Source: Clostridiales bacterium
Lineage (GTDB): Bacteria; Bacillota; Clostridia; Peptostreptococcales; Anaerovoracaceae
DNA length: 9,155 bases
Direction of reading: 5' to 3'
Assembly: GCA_012515135.1 (NCBI GenBank)
Contig: JAAYYX010000188.1
Span: forward strand, 1 to 9,155
The notes below the pieces were generated by a model that ran no database searches, was not told where the DNA came from, and worked only from the letters and a program-made list of their open reading frames with translations. The position numbers and the translations under genes were made by a program. Below, piece after piece: positions 1-5,316 of this stretch (position 1 is its first letter; every line of letters begins with the position of its first letter).

Positions 1-507
1 CTGGTTTATATCGATAAGGACTATTTTCCCTTTGACATCGATGTCCTTATAGTCTGCCATGGTGCCTTTATCAAGATAAAGGATCTCTGCTTTGAGGCCT
101 TTTTCAGGAGTTTCGGCAGTTGCATAAGAGTAAACGGGATAATCTTTGTCGTTGACACTGAAAGTGGCACCTTCGTTGGACCAGAGATCGCATTCTGCAG
201 CGTCCTTTGACACATCTTGAAGGCCCATTCTTTTCATCTCCGTCGCCAGCCAGTCGGCAGCAGCATGTTCTGCATCGCTGCCGGCATTTCTTCCGCCCAA
301 CCTGCTGGAAAGAAAGTCCTTGTTTTCAGAAAGGAAAACTGCGGAATCATATCCGTAGTCAGTATCTACAGCGCTGCTGTATTTTTCATGCATGGCTTTT
401 AACTCATCGGGAACTTTGTATTCATCATCGTTGCCGCATCCTCCAAGAGCAAAGACGGAAAAAATCATTATCAATGCCGTTATGATAGCTGTTGTTTTCT
501 TTTTCAT
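1..507 (-). CDS. M28-family peptidase lipoprotein, N-terminal part (runs off left edge)
   Basis: The first 169 residues of a secreted lipoprotein, open to the window edge with no stop. It starts at ATG 507-505, with GGGGAGGTG (517-525) about 11 bases upstream on the same strand. Residues 1-23 form a lipoprotein signal peptide (MKKK, hydrophobic core, lipobox LGGC, lipidated Cys24), so the mature protein should be anchored outside the membrane. Residues 60-97 (LSENKDFLSSRLGGRNAGS, then AEHAAADWLATEMKRMGL) match the N-terminal signature of M28 zinc aminopeptidases, where GR.AGS precedes the catalytic fold. Residues 141-168 (ILYLDKG, then DVKGKIVLIDIN) look like the start of a PA domain, which many M28 enzymes carry inserted or adjacent. 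The zinc-binding catalytic region lies beyond the window, so activity and exact subclass cannot be judged. It is transcribed divergently from nnrD. Confidence 0.85.
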   Translation of the reverse strand, partial: MKKKTTAIITALIMIFSVFALGGCGNDDEYKVPDELKAMHEKYSSAVDTDYGYDSAVFLSENKDFLSSRLGGRNAGSDAEHAAADWLATEMKRMGLQDVSKDAAECDLWSNEGATFSVNDKDYPVYSYATAETPEKGLKAEILYLDKGTMADYKDIDVKGKIVLIDINQ

Positions 508-544
508 TTGAAAAAGCACCTCCCCGGTTATACTAACAGAAAAA

Positions 545-573
545 ATTATATAATAAAAAAGAGCTTGTAACAA
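545..573 (-). promoter_or_regulatory. Sigma-A-type promoter for the M28 lipoprotein gene
   Basis: On the minus strand, TTGTTA (573-568) and a perfect TATAAT (550-545) are separated by exactly 17 bases. Transcription would begin near 538 and leave a leader of about 30 bases carrying the ribosome binding site. Spacing and position fit the gene start at 507 well. Confidence 0.7.
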
Positions 574-610
574 CAGAAAACATGAAACATGATTATTAGC
601 TTTCTGCCCG

Positions 611-712
611 GGAATCATGCATGTCGGGCAAAACAGCCATTGGGGGAATCATGCTTGTTGGGCAAAACAGTCATTTGGGGGATCACGCTTGTTGGGCAAA
701 ACAGTCATTGCA
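611..712 (+). repeat. 34-bp tandem repeat, three units plus a degenerate fourth
   Basis: Three head-to-tail 34-bp units lie at 611-644, 645-678 and 679-712. Units 2 and 3 share the uninterrupted core GCTTGTTGGGCAAAACAGTC; unit 1 differs at a few bases. The bases after the array (about 713-737) still align loosely: AATCCATGCT...TGTAGGGTATAAT against AATCATGCT..TGTTGGGCAAAAC. This suggests a decayed fourth copy that now provides the -10 box of nnrD. The period is not a multiple of three, so the open frame running through the array from 621 is not a real extension of nnrD. Confidence 0.85.
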
Positions 713-737
713 AAATCCATGCTCTGTAGGGTATAAT
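708..737 (+). promoter_or_regulatory. Promoter of nnrD, placed for a possible leaderless mRNA
   Basis: TTGCAA (708-713) and a perfect TATAAT (732-737) are 18 bases apart. The -10 box ends only six bases before the ATG at 744, so the expected start of transcription falls on or next to the start codon. The only Shine-Dalgarno-like sequence is a weak AGGG at 728-731, inside the promoter itself. Either nnrD is translated from a leaderless message, or a promoter further upstream is used. Confidence 0.6.
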
Positions 738-743
738 TTTTTT

Positions 744-1574
744 ATGAAGAAGACTACGGAAAAACAAATAATAAGCCTTATAAAAGAAAGGCCAAAAGAG
801 TCTCATAAGGGAGATTTCGGCAGGATAATGATAGTCGCGGGATCGAAGGGAATGGCCGGAGCCGCTATTTTGTGCGGAAAAGCAGCATTGAAGTCAGGAG
901 CAGGTCTCGTGGAATACTATGCACCGGAAGAGATATTTCCTATACTTCAGACAGCCGTTCCTGAAGCCACCTGCAAAAGTAGAGGTACTTTACCTGCCAC
1001 CGACAGATATGATGCTGTTGCATTAGGTCCGGGACTTGGCGGATCCGGTGAAAACTGCAGCCTTATGGTGAATCTTCTGGATTCTTACAAAGGCCCCCTT
1101 GTGATAGATGCCGACGGCATAAACACCATTGTTTCGGAAAATCTTTTTGACGAGCTCATTCATTCAGAAGCTGATATCGTAGTTACACCTCATCCCGGAG
1201 AAGCAAAACGGCTTCTTGGAATAGATATAATAACAAAAAGAGAAGAAACGGTACTGGAGATAGCAAAAACATTTGATGTTACAGCTGTCCTTAAAGGAGC
1301 AGGAACACTGATAGCTCTTCCGGAAGGGAAAGTTTTTCTCAATGATACGGGGAACCCCGGCATGGCCACAGGGGGAGCAGGAGATGTTCTTACCGGAATA
1401 ATAGCGGCTCTCATGGGACAGAGACTTCCCGCAGCAGATGCAGCAGCGGCAGGAGTGTATATACATGGCCTGGCAGGAGATATGGCAGCGGCTGAAATAG
1501 GAATGACCGGCATGACGGCAATGGACATATGCGATTTTACAGCAAAAGCATTCAAATATGTATTGGGAAAATAA
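744..1574 (+). CDS. nnrD: ADP-dependent (S)-NAD(P)H-hydrate dehydratase
   Basis: A 276-residue cytosolic enzyme of the YjeF C-terminal/ribokinase-like fold. It dehydrates the S-form of hydrated NADH or NADPH back to the working cofactor at the cost of ADP (or ATP). Visible motifs, numbered from ATG 744, are HKGDFGRIMIVAGS (21-34), GPGLG (95-99), DADG (122-125), TPHPGE (148-153), KGAGT (184-188) and the family hallmark NPGMATGGAGDVLTG (204-218), with Asp214 as expected catalytic base. The length is usual for the stand-alone dehydratase; the NnrE epimerase domain fused to it in E. coli is absent. I chose 744 over an in-frame ATG at 621 because the extra 41 residues would be encoded by the 34-bp repeat array and the promoter. 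It is flanked by tandem repeats on both sides, and its product is functionally unrelated to the transketolase genes downstream. Confidence 0.93.
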   Translation: MKKTTEKQIISLIKERPKESHKGDFGRIMIVAGSKGMAGAAILCGKAALKSGAGLVEYYAPEEIFPILQTAVPEATCKSRGTLPATDRYDAVALGPGLGGSGENCSLMVNLLDSYKGPLVIDADGINTIVSENLFDELIHSEADIVVTPHPGEAKRLLGIDIITKREETVLEIAKTFDVTAVLKGAGTLIALPEGKVFLNDTGNPGMATGGAGDVLTGIIAALMGQRLPAADAAAAGVYIHGLAGDMAAAEIGMTGMTAMDICDFTAKAFKYVLGK

Positions 1575-1583
1575 TCTCATCCA

Positions 1584-1693
1584 AAACAGTGATTTTGAAA
1601 ATTAAAAACAATGATTTTGAAAACCAGAAACAATGATTTTGAAAACTAAAAACAATGGTTTTGAAAACTAAAAAAAATGATTTAGAAACAAGC
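1584..1693 (+). repeat. 22-bp tandem repeat, five units, in the nnrD-transketolase gap
   Basis: Five head-to-tail 22-bp units lie at 1584-1605, 1606-1627, 1628-1649, 1650-1671 and 1672-1693. The consensus is AAACAATGATTTTG followed by AAAACTAA. Units 2-4 are nearly identical; the first and last are more divergent. Each unit carries two A/T tracts about one helical turn apart (TTTTG and AAAA), the arrangement of intrinsically curved DNA. It fills most of the 152-base gap before the transketolase ribosome binding site, and I see no convincing sigma-A promoter in that gap. Confidence 0.9.
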
Positions 1694-1726
1694 ACTTTAA
1701 AGCAACTATTGATCAGGGAGGAATAA

Positions 1727-2545
1727 ATGGACTGCAAAGAATTACAAAAAACAGCCGCACAGATAAGGATGACCATAATAAAGGCTGTAAGTGCTGCGGG
1801 ATCCGGACATCCGGGAGGTTCTCTTTCGGCTGCGGATATACTCACGACACTTTATTTCAGGGTCATGGATGTGGATCCGAAATATCCGCAAAAGCCGGAC
1901 AGGGATAAGTTTATCCTTTCAAAGGGACACGCAGCCCCTGTACTTTATGCCACATTAGCCGAAAAAGGTTTTTTCCCCAAGGAAGATGTATTGACATTGC
2001 GAAAGATAAACGGGAAATTCCAGGGGCATCCGGATATGAACAAAGTCATAGGTGTTGAAATGTCCACCGGTTCTCTGGGACAGGGGCTTTCGGCGGCCGT
2101 GGGCATGGCAATGGCGAACAAAATAGACAGGAATCAGGGCAGGATCTATGCGCTCATGGGAGACGGAGAGATACAGGAAGGCATGATATGGGAAGCGGCA
2201 ATGTCAGCATCCCACTATAAGCTTGACAACCTTACCGGGATCGTGGATTGGAACGGCATCCAAATAGATGGAAGAAACGATGAAATAATGACGGTGACTC
2301 CCGTTGCAGACAAATTCAAAGCTTTCGGTTGGAACGTTATAAATGCTGACGGACACGACATAAAGGAACTTATAGATGCCTTTGAAAAAGCAAAAGTATT
2401 TAAAGGAAAGCCCACTGTAATAGTAGCAAAAACCGTTAAGGGCAAGGGCGTATCCTTTATGGAAAACACAAATGCATGGCACGGTAAAGCGCCTGATGAG
2501 GATCAGACAAAAAAAGCGCTTGAAGAACTGGGAGGTGCTTTATAA
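1727..2545 (+). CDS. Transketolase, N-terminal (thiamine diphosphate-binding) subunit
   Basis: A 272-residue protein matching the first domain of transketolase, which moves two-carbon ketol units between sugar phosphates in the non-oxidative pentose phosphate pathway. The active site forms between this subunit and the one encoded next. Motifs: SGHPGGS (26-32), LSKGHAAP (64-71), STGSLGQG (113-120), the diphosphate/metal-binding motif GDGEIQEG (145-152) continuing to IVDWNGIQIDG (172-182) with Asn176, and TVKGKGVSFME (236-246) followed by WHGKAP. The strong site GGGAGGA (1716-1722) sits four bases before the ATG. The coding region ends in TAATG, overlapping the next gene by one base, and its last codons hold that gene's ribosome binding site, so the two are almost certainly co-translated. 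Split transketolases are well known in Firmicutes and archaea, so this is not a broken gene. Confidence 0.93.
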   Translation: MDCKELQKTAAQIRMTIIKAVSAAGSGHPGGSLSAADILTTLYFRVMDVDPKYPQKPDRDKFILSKGHAAPVLYATLAEKGFFPKEDVLTLRKINGKFQGHPDMNKVIGVEMSTGSLGQGLSAAVGMAMANKIDRNQGRIYALMGDGEIQEGMIWEAAMSASHYKLDNLTGIVDWNGIQIDGRNDEIMTVTPVADKFKAFGWNVINADGHDIKELIDAFEKAKVFKGKPTVIVAKTVKGKGVSFMENTNAWHGKAPDEDQTKKALEELGGAL

Positions 2546-3501
2546 TGGCAGAAAAAATGGCGACCAGAGATGCCTACGGAAAAATATTGATCAAACTGGG
2601 CGAAAAATATGAAAATCTGGTGGTGATGGATGCGGATCTTTCAGGCTCAACAAAATCCGCCGCCTTCGGGAAAGAATACCCCGAAAGGTTTTTCAACATG
2701 GGAATAGCCGAACAGAATCTTTACGGGACTGCGGCAGGGCTGGCCATTTCGGGGAAAATCGTTTGTGCAAGTACTTTTGCTATGTTTGCCACGGGAAGGG
2801 CCTTTGAGATAATAAGGAATTCCATAGGTTACACCCGAGCAAATGTCAAGATATGTGCTTCACACGCAGGAATAACAACGGGGGAGGACGGAGCCAGCCA
2901 TCAGACATTTGAAGATATCGCCCTTATGAGGACGATACCGGGAATGACGATAGTGAATCCTGCAGACGGAGTCTCGGCAATGAAACTGATCGAGCAGGCA
3001 GTTGCGTTCAAAGGACCTTGCTATGTAAGACTTGGGCGTGCAGCAGTACCACTGATTTATGCGGAAAGTGTTGACATAAAAATTGGAAAAGCAAACCGGC
3101 TCAGAGAGGGAAAAGATGTTGCTATAATTGCAACAGGCATAATGGTTAATGAAGCTTTGGCAGCCGCTCAAGAACTTTCAGAAGAGGGGATAGAGGCGAC
3201 TGTGATAGATATGCACACTATAAAGCCCATGGACAAAGACGCTGTAATAGAAGCTGCAAAAGAAACCGGCGCCATAGTGACTGCCGAAGAACACTCGATA
3301 ATCGGGGGACTAGGCGGCGCTGTTGCTGAAGTTCTTTCACAAAATCATCCTGTAAAGATGAAAATGGTAGGACAGATGGACACTTATGGGGAATCCGGCA
3401 AGCCAGAAGAGTTGAAAGTCAAATACGGAATGACATCTGCCAACATAGTAAAAGCCGTAAAAAACATAAAAGCCATAAAAGCCATAAAAAGCAGTATATA
3501 A
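2545..3501 (+). CDS. Transketolase, C-terminal (pyrimidine-binding) subunit
   Basis: A 318-residue partner of the preceding subunit, carrying the pyrimidine-binding and C-terminal transketolase domains. Motifs: VVMDADLSGST (26-36), FFNMGIAEQN (49-58) with Glu56 as the residue that activates thiamine diphosphate, STFAMFATGRAFE (76-88), GEDGASHQ (113-120), VRLGR (161-165) and the C-terminal-domain stretch VIDMHTIKPMD (220-230) followed by TAEEHSIIGGLGGAVAE (246-262). The start ATG (2545) is fixed by GGAGG at 2531-2535, which lies inside the upstream gene. Deoxyxylulose-phosphate synthase is a distant relative, but that enzyme is a single chain; the split two-gene layout and motif spacing favour transketolase. 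The last 16 residues are an unusual lysine-rich tail built from a 9-bp tandem repeat. A hairpin with a T-run follows after about 70 bases. Confidence 0.92.
   Translation: MAEKMATRDAYGKILIKLGEKYENLVVMDADLSGSTKSAAFGKEYPERFFNMGIAEQNLYGTAAGLAISGKIVCASTFAMFATGRAFEIIRNSIGYTRANVKICASHAGITTGEDGASHQTFEDIALMRTIPGMTIVNPADGVSAMKLIEQAVAFKGPCYVRLGRAAVPLIYAESVDIKIGKANRLREGKDVAIIATGIMVNEALAAAQELSEEGIEATVIDMHTIKPMDKDAVIEAAKETGAIVTAEEHSIIGGLGGAVAEVLSQNHPVKMKMVGQMDTYGESGKPEELKVKYGMTSANIVKAVKNIKAIKAIKSSI
3448..3492 (+). repeat. 9-bp tandem repeat encoding a (V/I)-K-A tail, five units
   Basis: Five 9-bp units of the form (G/A)TAAAAGCC lie end to end at the extreme 3' end of the transketolase C-terminal subunit gene. 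They encode VKA-VKN-IKA-IKA-IKS (residues 302-316). The third and fourth units are identical, which points to recent slippage. The array keeps the reading frame and lies beyond the conserved fold, so copy-number change would alter only the tail length. Confidence 0.8.
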
Positions 3502-3569
3502 AATTGACTTTCATCAGCTGATAACAAAGAAAAACCATCAGAACCTCAATAAAAACTAAATGATTTCCT

Positions 3570-3617
3570 AAAACATGCATAATCTTTTAAATTATTTGTG
3601 AGTATGCATGTTTTTTT
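3570..3617 (+). terminator. Terminator-like hairpin after the transketolase genes
   Basis: A perfect 12-bp inverted repeat, AAAACATGCATA (3570-3581) and TATGCATGTTTT (3603-3614), separated by 21 bases. The right arm continues into a run of seven T (3611-3617). The position, about 70 bases after the transketolase stop, suits an intrinsic terminator. The stem is AT-rich and the loop long, so it would be weaker than a classic GC-rich terminator. Confidence 0.55.
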
Positions 3618-3723
3618 GTAGATTTTTTAATTATTAAGAAAAATATGGTAAAAATAGTAATATATAATAATATTTTGATGCATATTTCTACAAAATTTAT
3701 GTTGCTCACTAAGAATTAACGAA

Positions 3724-3768
3724 AAAACGTGCATATTAGACATAAATATACACTTATATGCACGTTTT
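3724..3768. repeat. Second 45-bp hairpin, related to the one at 3570
   Basis: A perfect 13-bp inverted repeat, AAAACGTGCATAT (3724-3736) and ATATGCACGTTTT (3756-3768), with 19 bases between. The total length of 45 bp equals that of the hairpin at 3570-3614, and the arms differ from it at a single base pair (A-T there, G-C here), changed on both arms. Read on the minus strand it is followed by six T in a row, so it could terminate leftward transcription; on the plus strand only four T occur. The loops are dissimilar. Confidence 0.75.
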
Positions 3769-3889
3769 AGAAAAAAATATAAAAACTATATATTTTTAAA
3801 GATCTTTTTAAGATCATTTCAGCTATTTGATCTACTATTAGAATTTGGAGACTTGCTAATCGAGATGTATAGGACCATCTCACAAAATA

Positions 3890-3918
3890 TTGACAATGTA
3901 TACCATTAAAGGTAAAAT
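3890..3918 (+). promoter_or_regulatory. Strong sigma-A-type promoter for the ParA-like gene
   Basis: A perfect TTGACA (3890-3895) and TAAAAT (3913-3918) are separated by 17 bases. Transcription would start near 3925, leaving a leader of about 170 bases before the gene. The spacer contains the interrupted palindrome AATG-TATAC-CATT (3895-3907), and a small inverted repeat (3862-3881) lies just upstream. Either could be an operator, but both are short enough to be chance. Confidence 0.7.
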
Positions 3919-3947
3919 GTGTATATATAAAATAACATTATTATCAT

Positions 3948-4037
3948 ATGCATTTTGAAACCAGGAAAGAACTTAAAAGAATAGAATGCAAAATAGTGAG
4001 ATTAAGTGAACTTAAAAGAATTGAAAATTGTATATAA
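3948..4037 (+). CDS. Possible 29-residue leader peptide (doubtful)
   Basis: A short open frame in the leader of the ParA-like transcript, ATG to TAA, encoding a charged peptide that contains ELKRIE twice (residues 8-13 and 21-26). The repeat comes from a 14-bp direct repeat, GAACTTAAAAGAAT, at 3969-3982 and 4008-4021. The two copies are 39 bases apart, which keeps them in the same frame. No Shine-Dalgarno sequence is visible before the ATG, and a frame of this length is easily found by chance. It may instead mark a duplicated nucleic-acid element. Confidence 0.15.
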   Translation: MHFETRKELKRIECKIVRLSELKRIENCI

Positions 4038-4097
4038 GTGATGTAATAAAATGTCATAAGAATAGATATAAAGACAAGCAATATGAGGACGATTAGA

Positions 4098-5291
4098 ATG
4101 AACAGAAACTTTAAAAGAGAATTTGAAGATGACCAAGTACTCCAGGTAAACGAAAGACTTAAAGTCGGGATACTTGGGATAGGAAAAGGTGCCGGTGCCA
4201 CGTTTGTAGCGACCTCAGTAGCAAGACTTTTGGGAATGCAAAAAGAAAAAGCGGTGGCATTCGTTGAGCTAAGAGAATTAATAGATGAAACAGCAATAGT
4301 ATTAGCAGAAAGACCGGCAAATAGCGAAGCACGAATACGAAAACAAAATATGCATGCTAGAATTGAAAAACAATTAAGGGAGGCTAAGCAGGGCCCATAT
4401 GACCGAGAGTCATGGGAGGATAAAGAGGACAGAGCGGCTGTAGAATTTCAAAAGATACAGTTGTGTCGAGATGTCCCGGAAGCCTTAGAAGCCCAGCAGG
4501 CAATGGAGATCCAACGGGGCAGAGAGACGAGAAAACTCGGCGAACTCCGCGAAAGAGCATACAATGGGGCTCCGGTTATGAGAGATTCGCTCAATGGGGC
4601 TCCGGTTATGAGAGATTCGCTCAATGGGGCTCTGGTTATGAGAGATTCGCTCAATGTTGCTCCGGTTATGAGAGATTCGCGCAATGTTGCTCCGTTGATG
4701 AGAGATTCGCTGATATATGAGAGTATAGGCGCAGAAAAAAGATTTTCAAACAGAGAATTTGCCCCTTTCTACACTCTCGTTAAAAAAAGAAAATACATAA
4801 GGGGAATAAAAAACATGGATGCGGGCGTAAATTGGGCCCTTATGACCTCCTATGAGTCAAAGACAGGATATGCATTGACTGCACTGGAAGAAGCCCGGCT
4901 GATAAACAATATATACGGTGACGTTATAATATGTGATATGGGAAGTGAAATCAAAATCAGCCGTCTGGATGAAATGGACAAAATCATATGCGTTGTGGAT
5001 CCCATGCCTTCCAGACTTATCGGTAGCCGGACTGTTTATCAAAAATTGAAGGAGGAAGAACATAAGGGCAAGGAAATCATCTGGATCATAAATAAAGCCA
5101 ACGGAGGCATCAACAAAAAATGCTTCAGAGAATACATAAAGATAAAGAAACCCATAACAATACCGCTTATACGGCCGGAATACTTTTATACAGCTGAATA
5201 CAACTGCCGGATCCCTTTTGAGCAAAGAGAAATAAAAAATAAGGTCAGGAACCAATTTGAAGAAATAGTGAAGCATATTATTGCGGGTTGA
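4098..5291 (+). CDS. ParA/MinD-like P-loop protein with degenerate Walker A and a repeat-bearing insertion
   Basis: A 397-residue cytosolic protein of the SIMIBI (ParA/MinD/CpaE) type. I start it at ATG 4098, because GAGGA (4085-4089) is correctly spaced for it; an in-frame ATG at 4083 has no such site. The N-terminal strand and loop read LKVGILGIGKGAGATFVATS (21-40). Against the ParA consensus KGG.GKT, both lysines are out of place (Gly29 and Ala34), so normal ATP hydrolysis is doubtful. After strand KAVAFVELRE (51-60) comes a charged Glu/Arg/Gln-rich stretch of about 150 residues, including five decapeptide repeats (156-205). The fold then resumes with a Walker B-like DVIICDMGS (275-283), IICVVDPMPSRLIGS (296-310) and IIWIINKAN (327-335). 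It has no signal peptide or membrane segment. It ends inside the ftsE promoter. Its partner and role are unknown; division, pilus or signalling roles are only guesses from the family. Confidence 0.75.
   Translation: MNRNFKREFEDDQVLQVNERLKVGILGIGKGAGATFVATSVARLLGMQKEKAVAFVELRELIDETAIVLAERPANSEARIRKQNMHARIEKQLREAKQGPYDRESWEDKEDRAAVEFQKIQLCRDVPEALEAQQAMEIQRGRETRKLGELRERAYNGAPVMRDSLNGAPVMRDSLNGALVMRDSLNVAPVMRDSRNVAPLMRDSLIYESIGAEKRFSNREFAPFYTLVKKRKYIRGIKNMDAGVNWALMTSYESKTGYALTALEEARLINNIYGDVIICDMGSEIKISRLDEMDKIICVVDPMPSRLIGSRTVYQKLKEEEHKGKEIIWIINKANGGINKKCFREYIKIKKPITIPLIRPEYFYTAEYNCRIPFEQREIKNKVRNQFEEIVKHIIAG
4563..4712 (+). repeat. 30-bp in-frame tandem repeat, five units, inside the ParA-like gene
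   Basis: Five contiguous 30-bp units (4563-4592, 4593-4622, 4623-4652, 4653-4682, 4683-4712) encode the decapeptide NGAPVMRDSL. The first two units are identical. The third has Leu for Pro, the fourth Val for Gly and Arg for the final Leu, and the fifth Val for Gly plus Leu for Val. Divergence rising towards the 3' end suggests newer copies arose at the 5' side. All three frames on the plus strand stay open through the array, so overlapping open frames here are not evidence of extra genes. Confidence 0.95.
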
Positions 5292-5316
5292 AAAGAAAAA
5301 AACCACGTGGTACAAT
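5288..5316 (+). promoter_or_regulatory. Promoter of the ftsE operon, overlapping the upstream stop codon
   Basis: TTGAAA (5288-5293) and TACAAT (5311-5316) are 17 bases apart. The -35 box contains the TGA stop of the ParA-like gene. The perfect palindrome ACCACGTGGT (5302-5311) abuts the -10 box, and a third half-site GTGGTTT (5322-5328) pairs with AAACCAC (5300-5306) across the likely transcription start. This could be an operator. The operon could also be reached by read-through from the promoter at 3890, as no terminator separates the two genes. Confidence 0.6.

Larger units (their letters stand above)
3502..4097. other. AT-rich intergenic region with hairpins, promoter and leader
   Basis: About 600 bases with no convincing gene. 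In order it holds a 10-bp palindrome ATCAGCTGAT (3513-3522), a terminator-like hairpin (3570-3617), a related hairpin (3724-3768), a small inverted repeat GATCTT-TTT-AAGATC (3801-3815), another small one GAGATG-8-CATCTC (3862-3881), the promoter at 3890-3918, and a leader of about 170 bases to the ATG at 4098. I see no tRNA-like cloverleaf and no riboswitch class that I recognise. The region is much more AT-rich than the flanking genes. Confidence 0.8.

Noticed and set aside
207..485. Plus-strand open frames within the M28 lipoprotein region
   Set aside because: They lie antisense to a clear lipoprotein gene that has a promoter, ribosome site, lipobox and M28 motifs.
621..743. In-frame 41-residue N-terminal extension of nnrD from ATG 621
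   Set aside because: It would be encoded by the 34-bp repeats and the promoter boxes, the period breaks any peptide repeat, and the family normally begins near the ATG at 744.
1727..3501. Frameshifted or broken single transketolase gene
   Set aside because: Each half has its own strong ribosome site and complete domain borders, and split transketolases are a normal arrangement in many Firmicutes and archaea.
3570..3768. A complete mobile element bounded by the AAAAC(A/G)TGCATA arms
   Set aside because: No target-site duplication or transposase remnant is visible, and each hairpin is self-contained, so two structured repeats explain the pattern better.
3798..3815. Small GATC palindromes as a possible regulator or methylation-linked site
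   Set aside because: They are short, AT-rich and have no positional link to a promoter; this much symmetry is expected in such sequence.
3951..3967. Resemblance of ATTTTGAAACCAGGAAA to the second 22-bp repeat unit
   Set aside because: It needs two single-base indels, is a single copy in AT-rich sequence, and could easily be chance.
4448..4720. Overlapping open frames on both strands across the 30-bp repeat region
   Set aside because: A repeat whose period is a multiple of three and lacks stop codons keeps several frames open at once. These frames have no ribosome sites and no family features.
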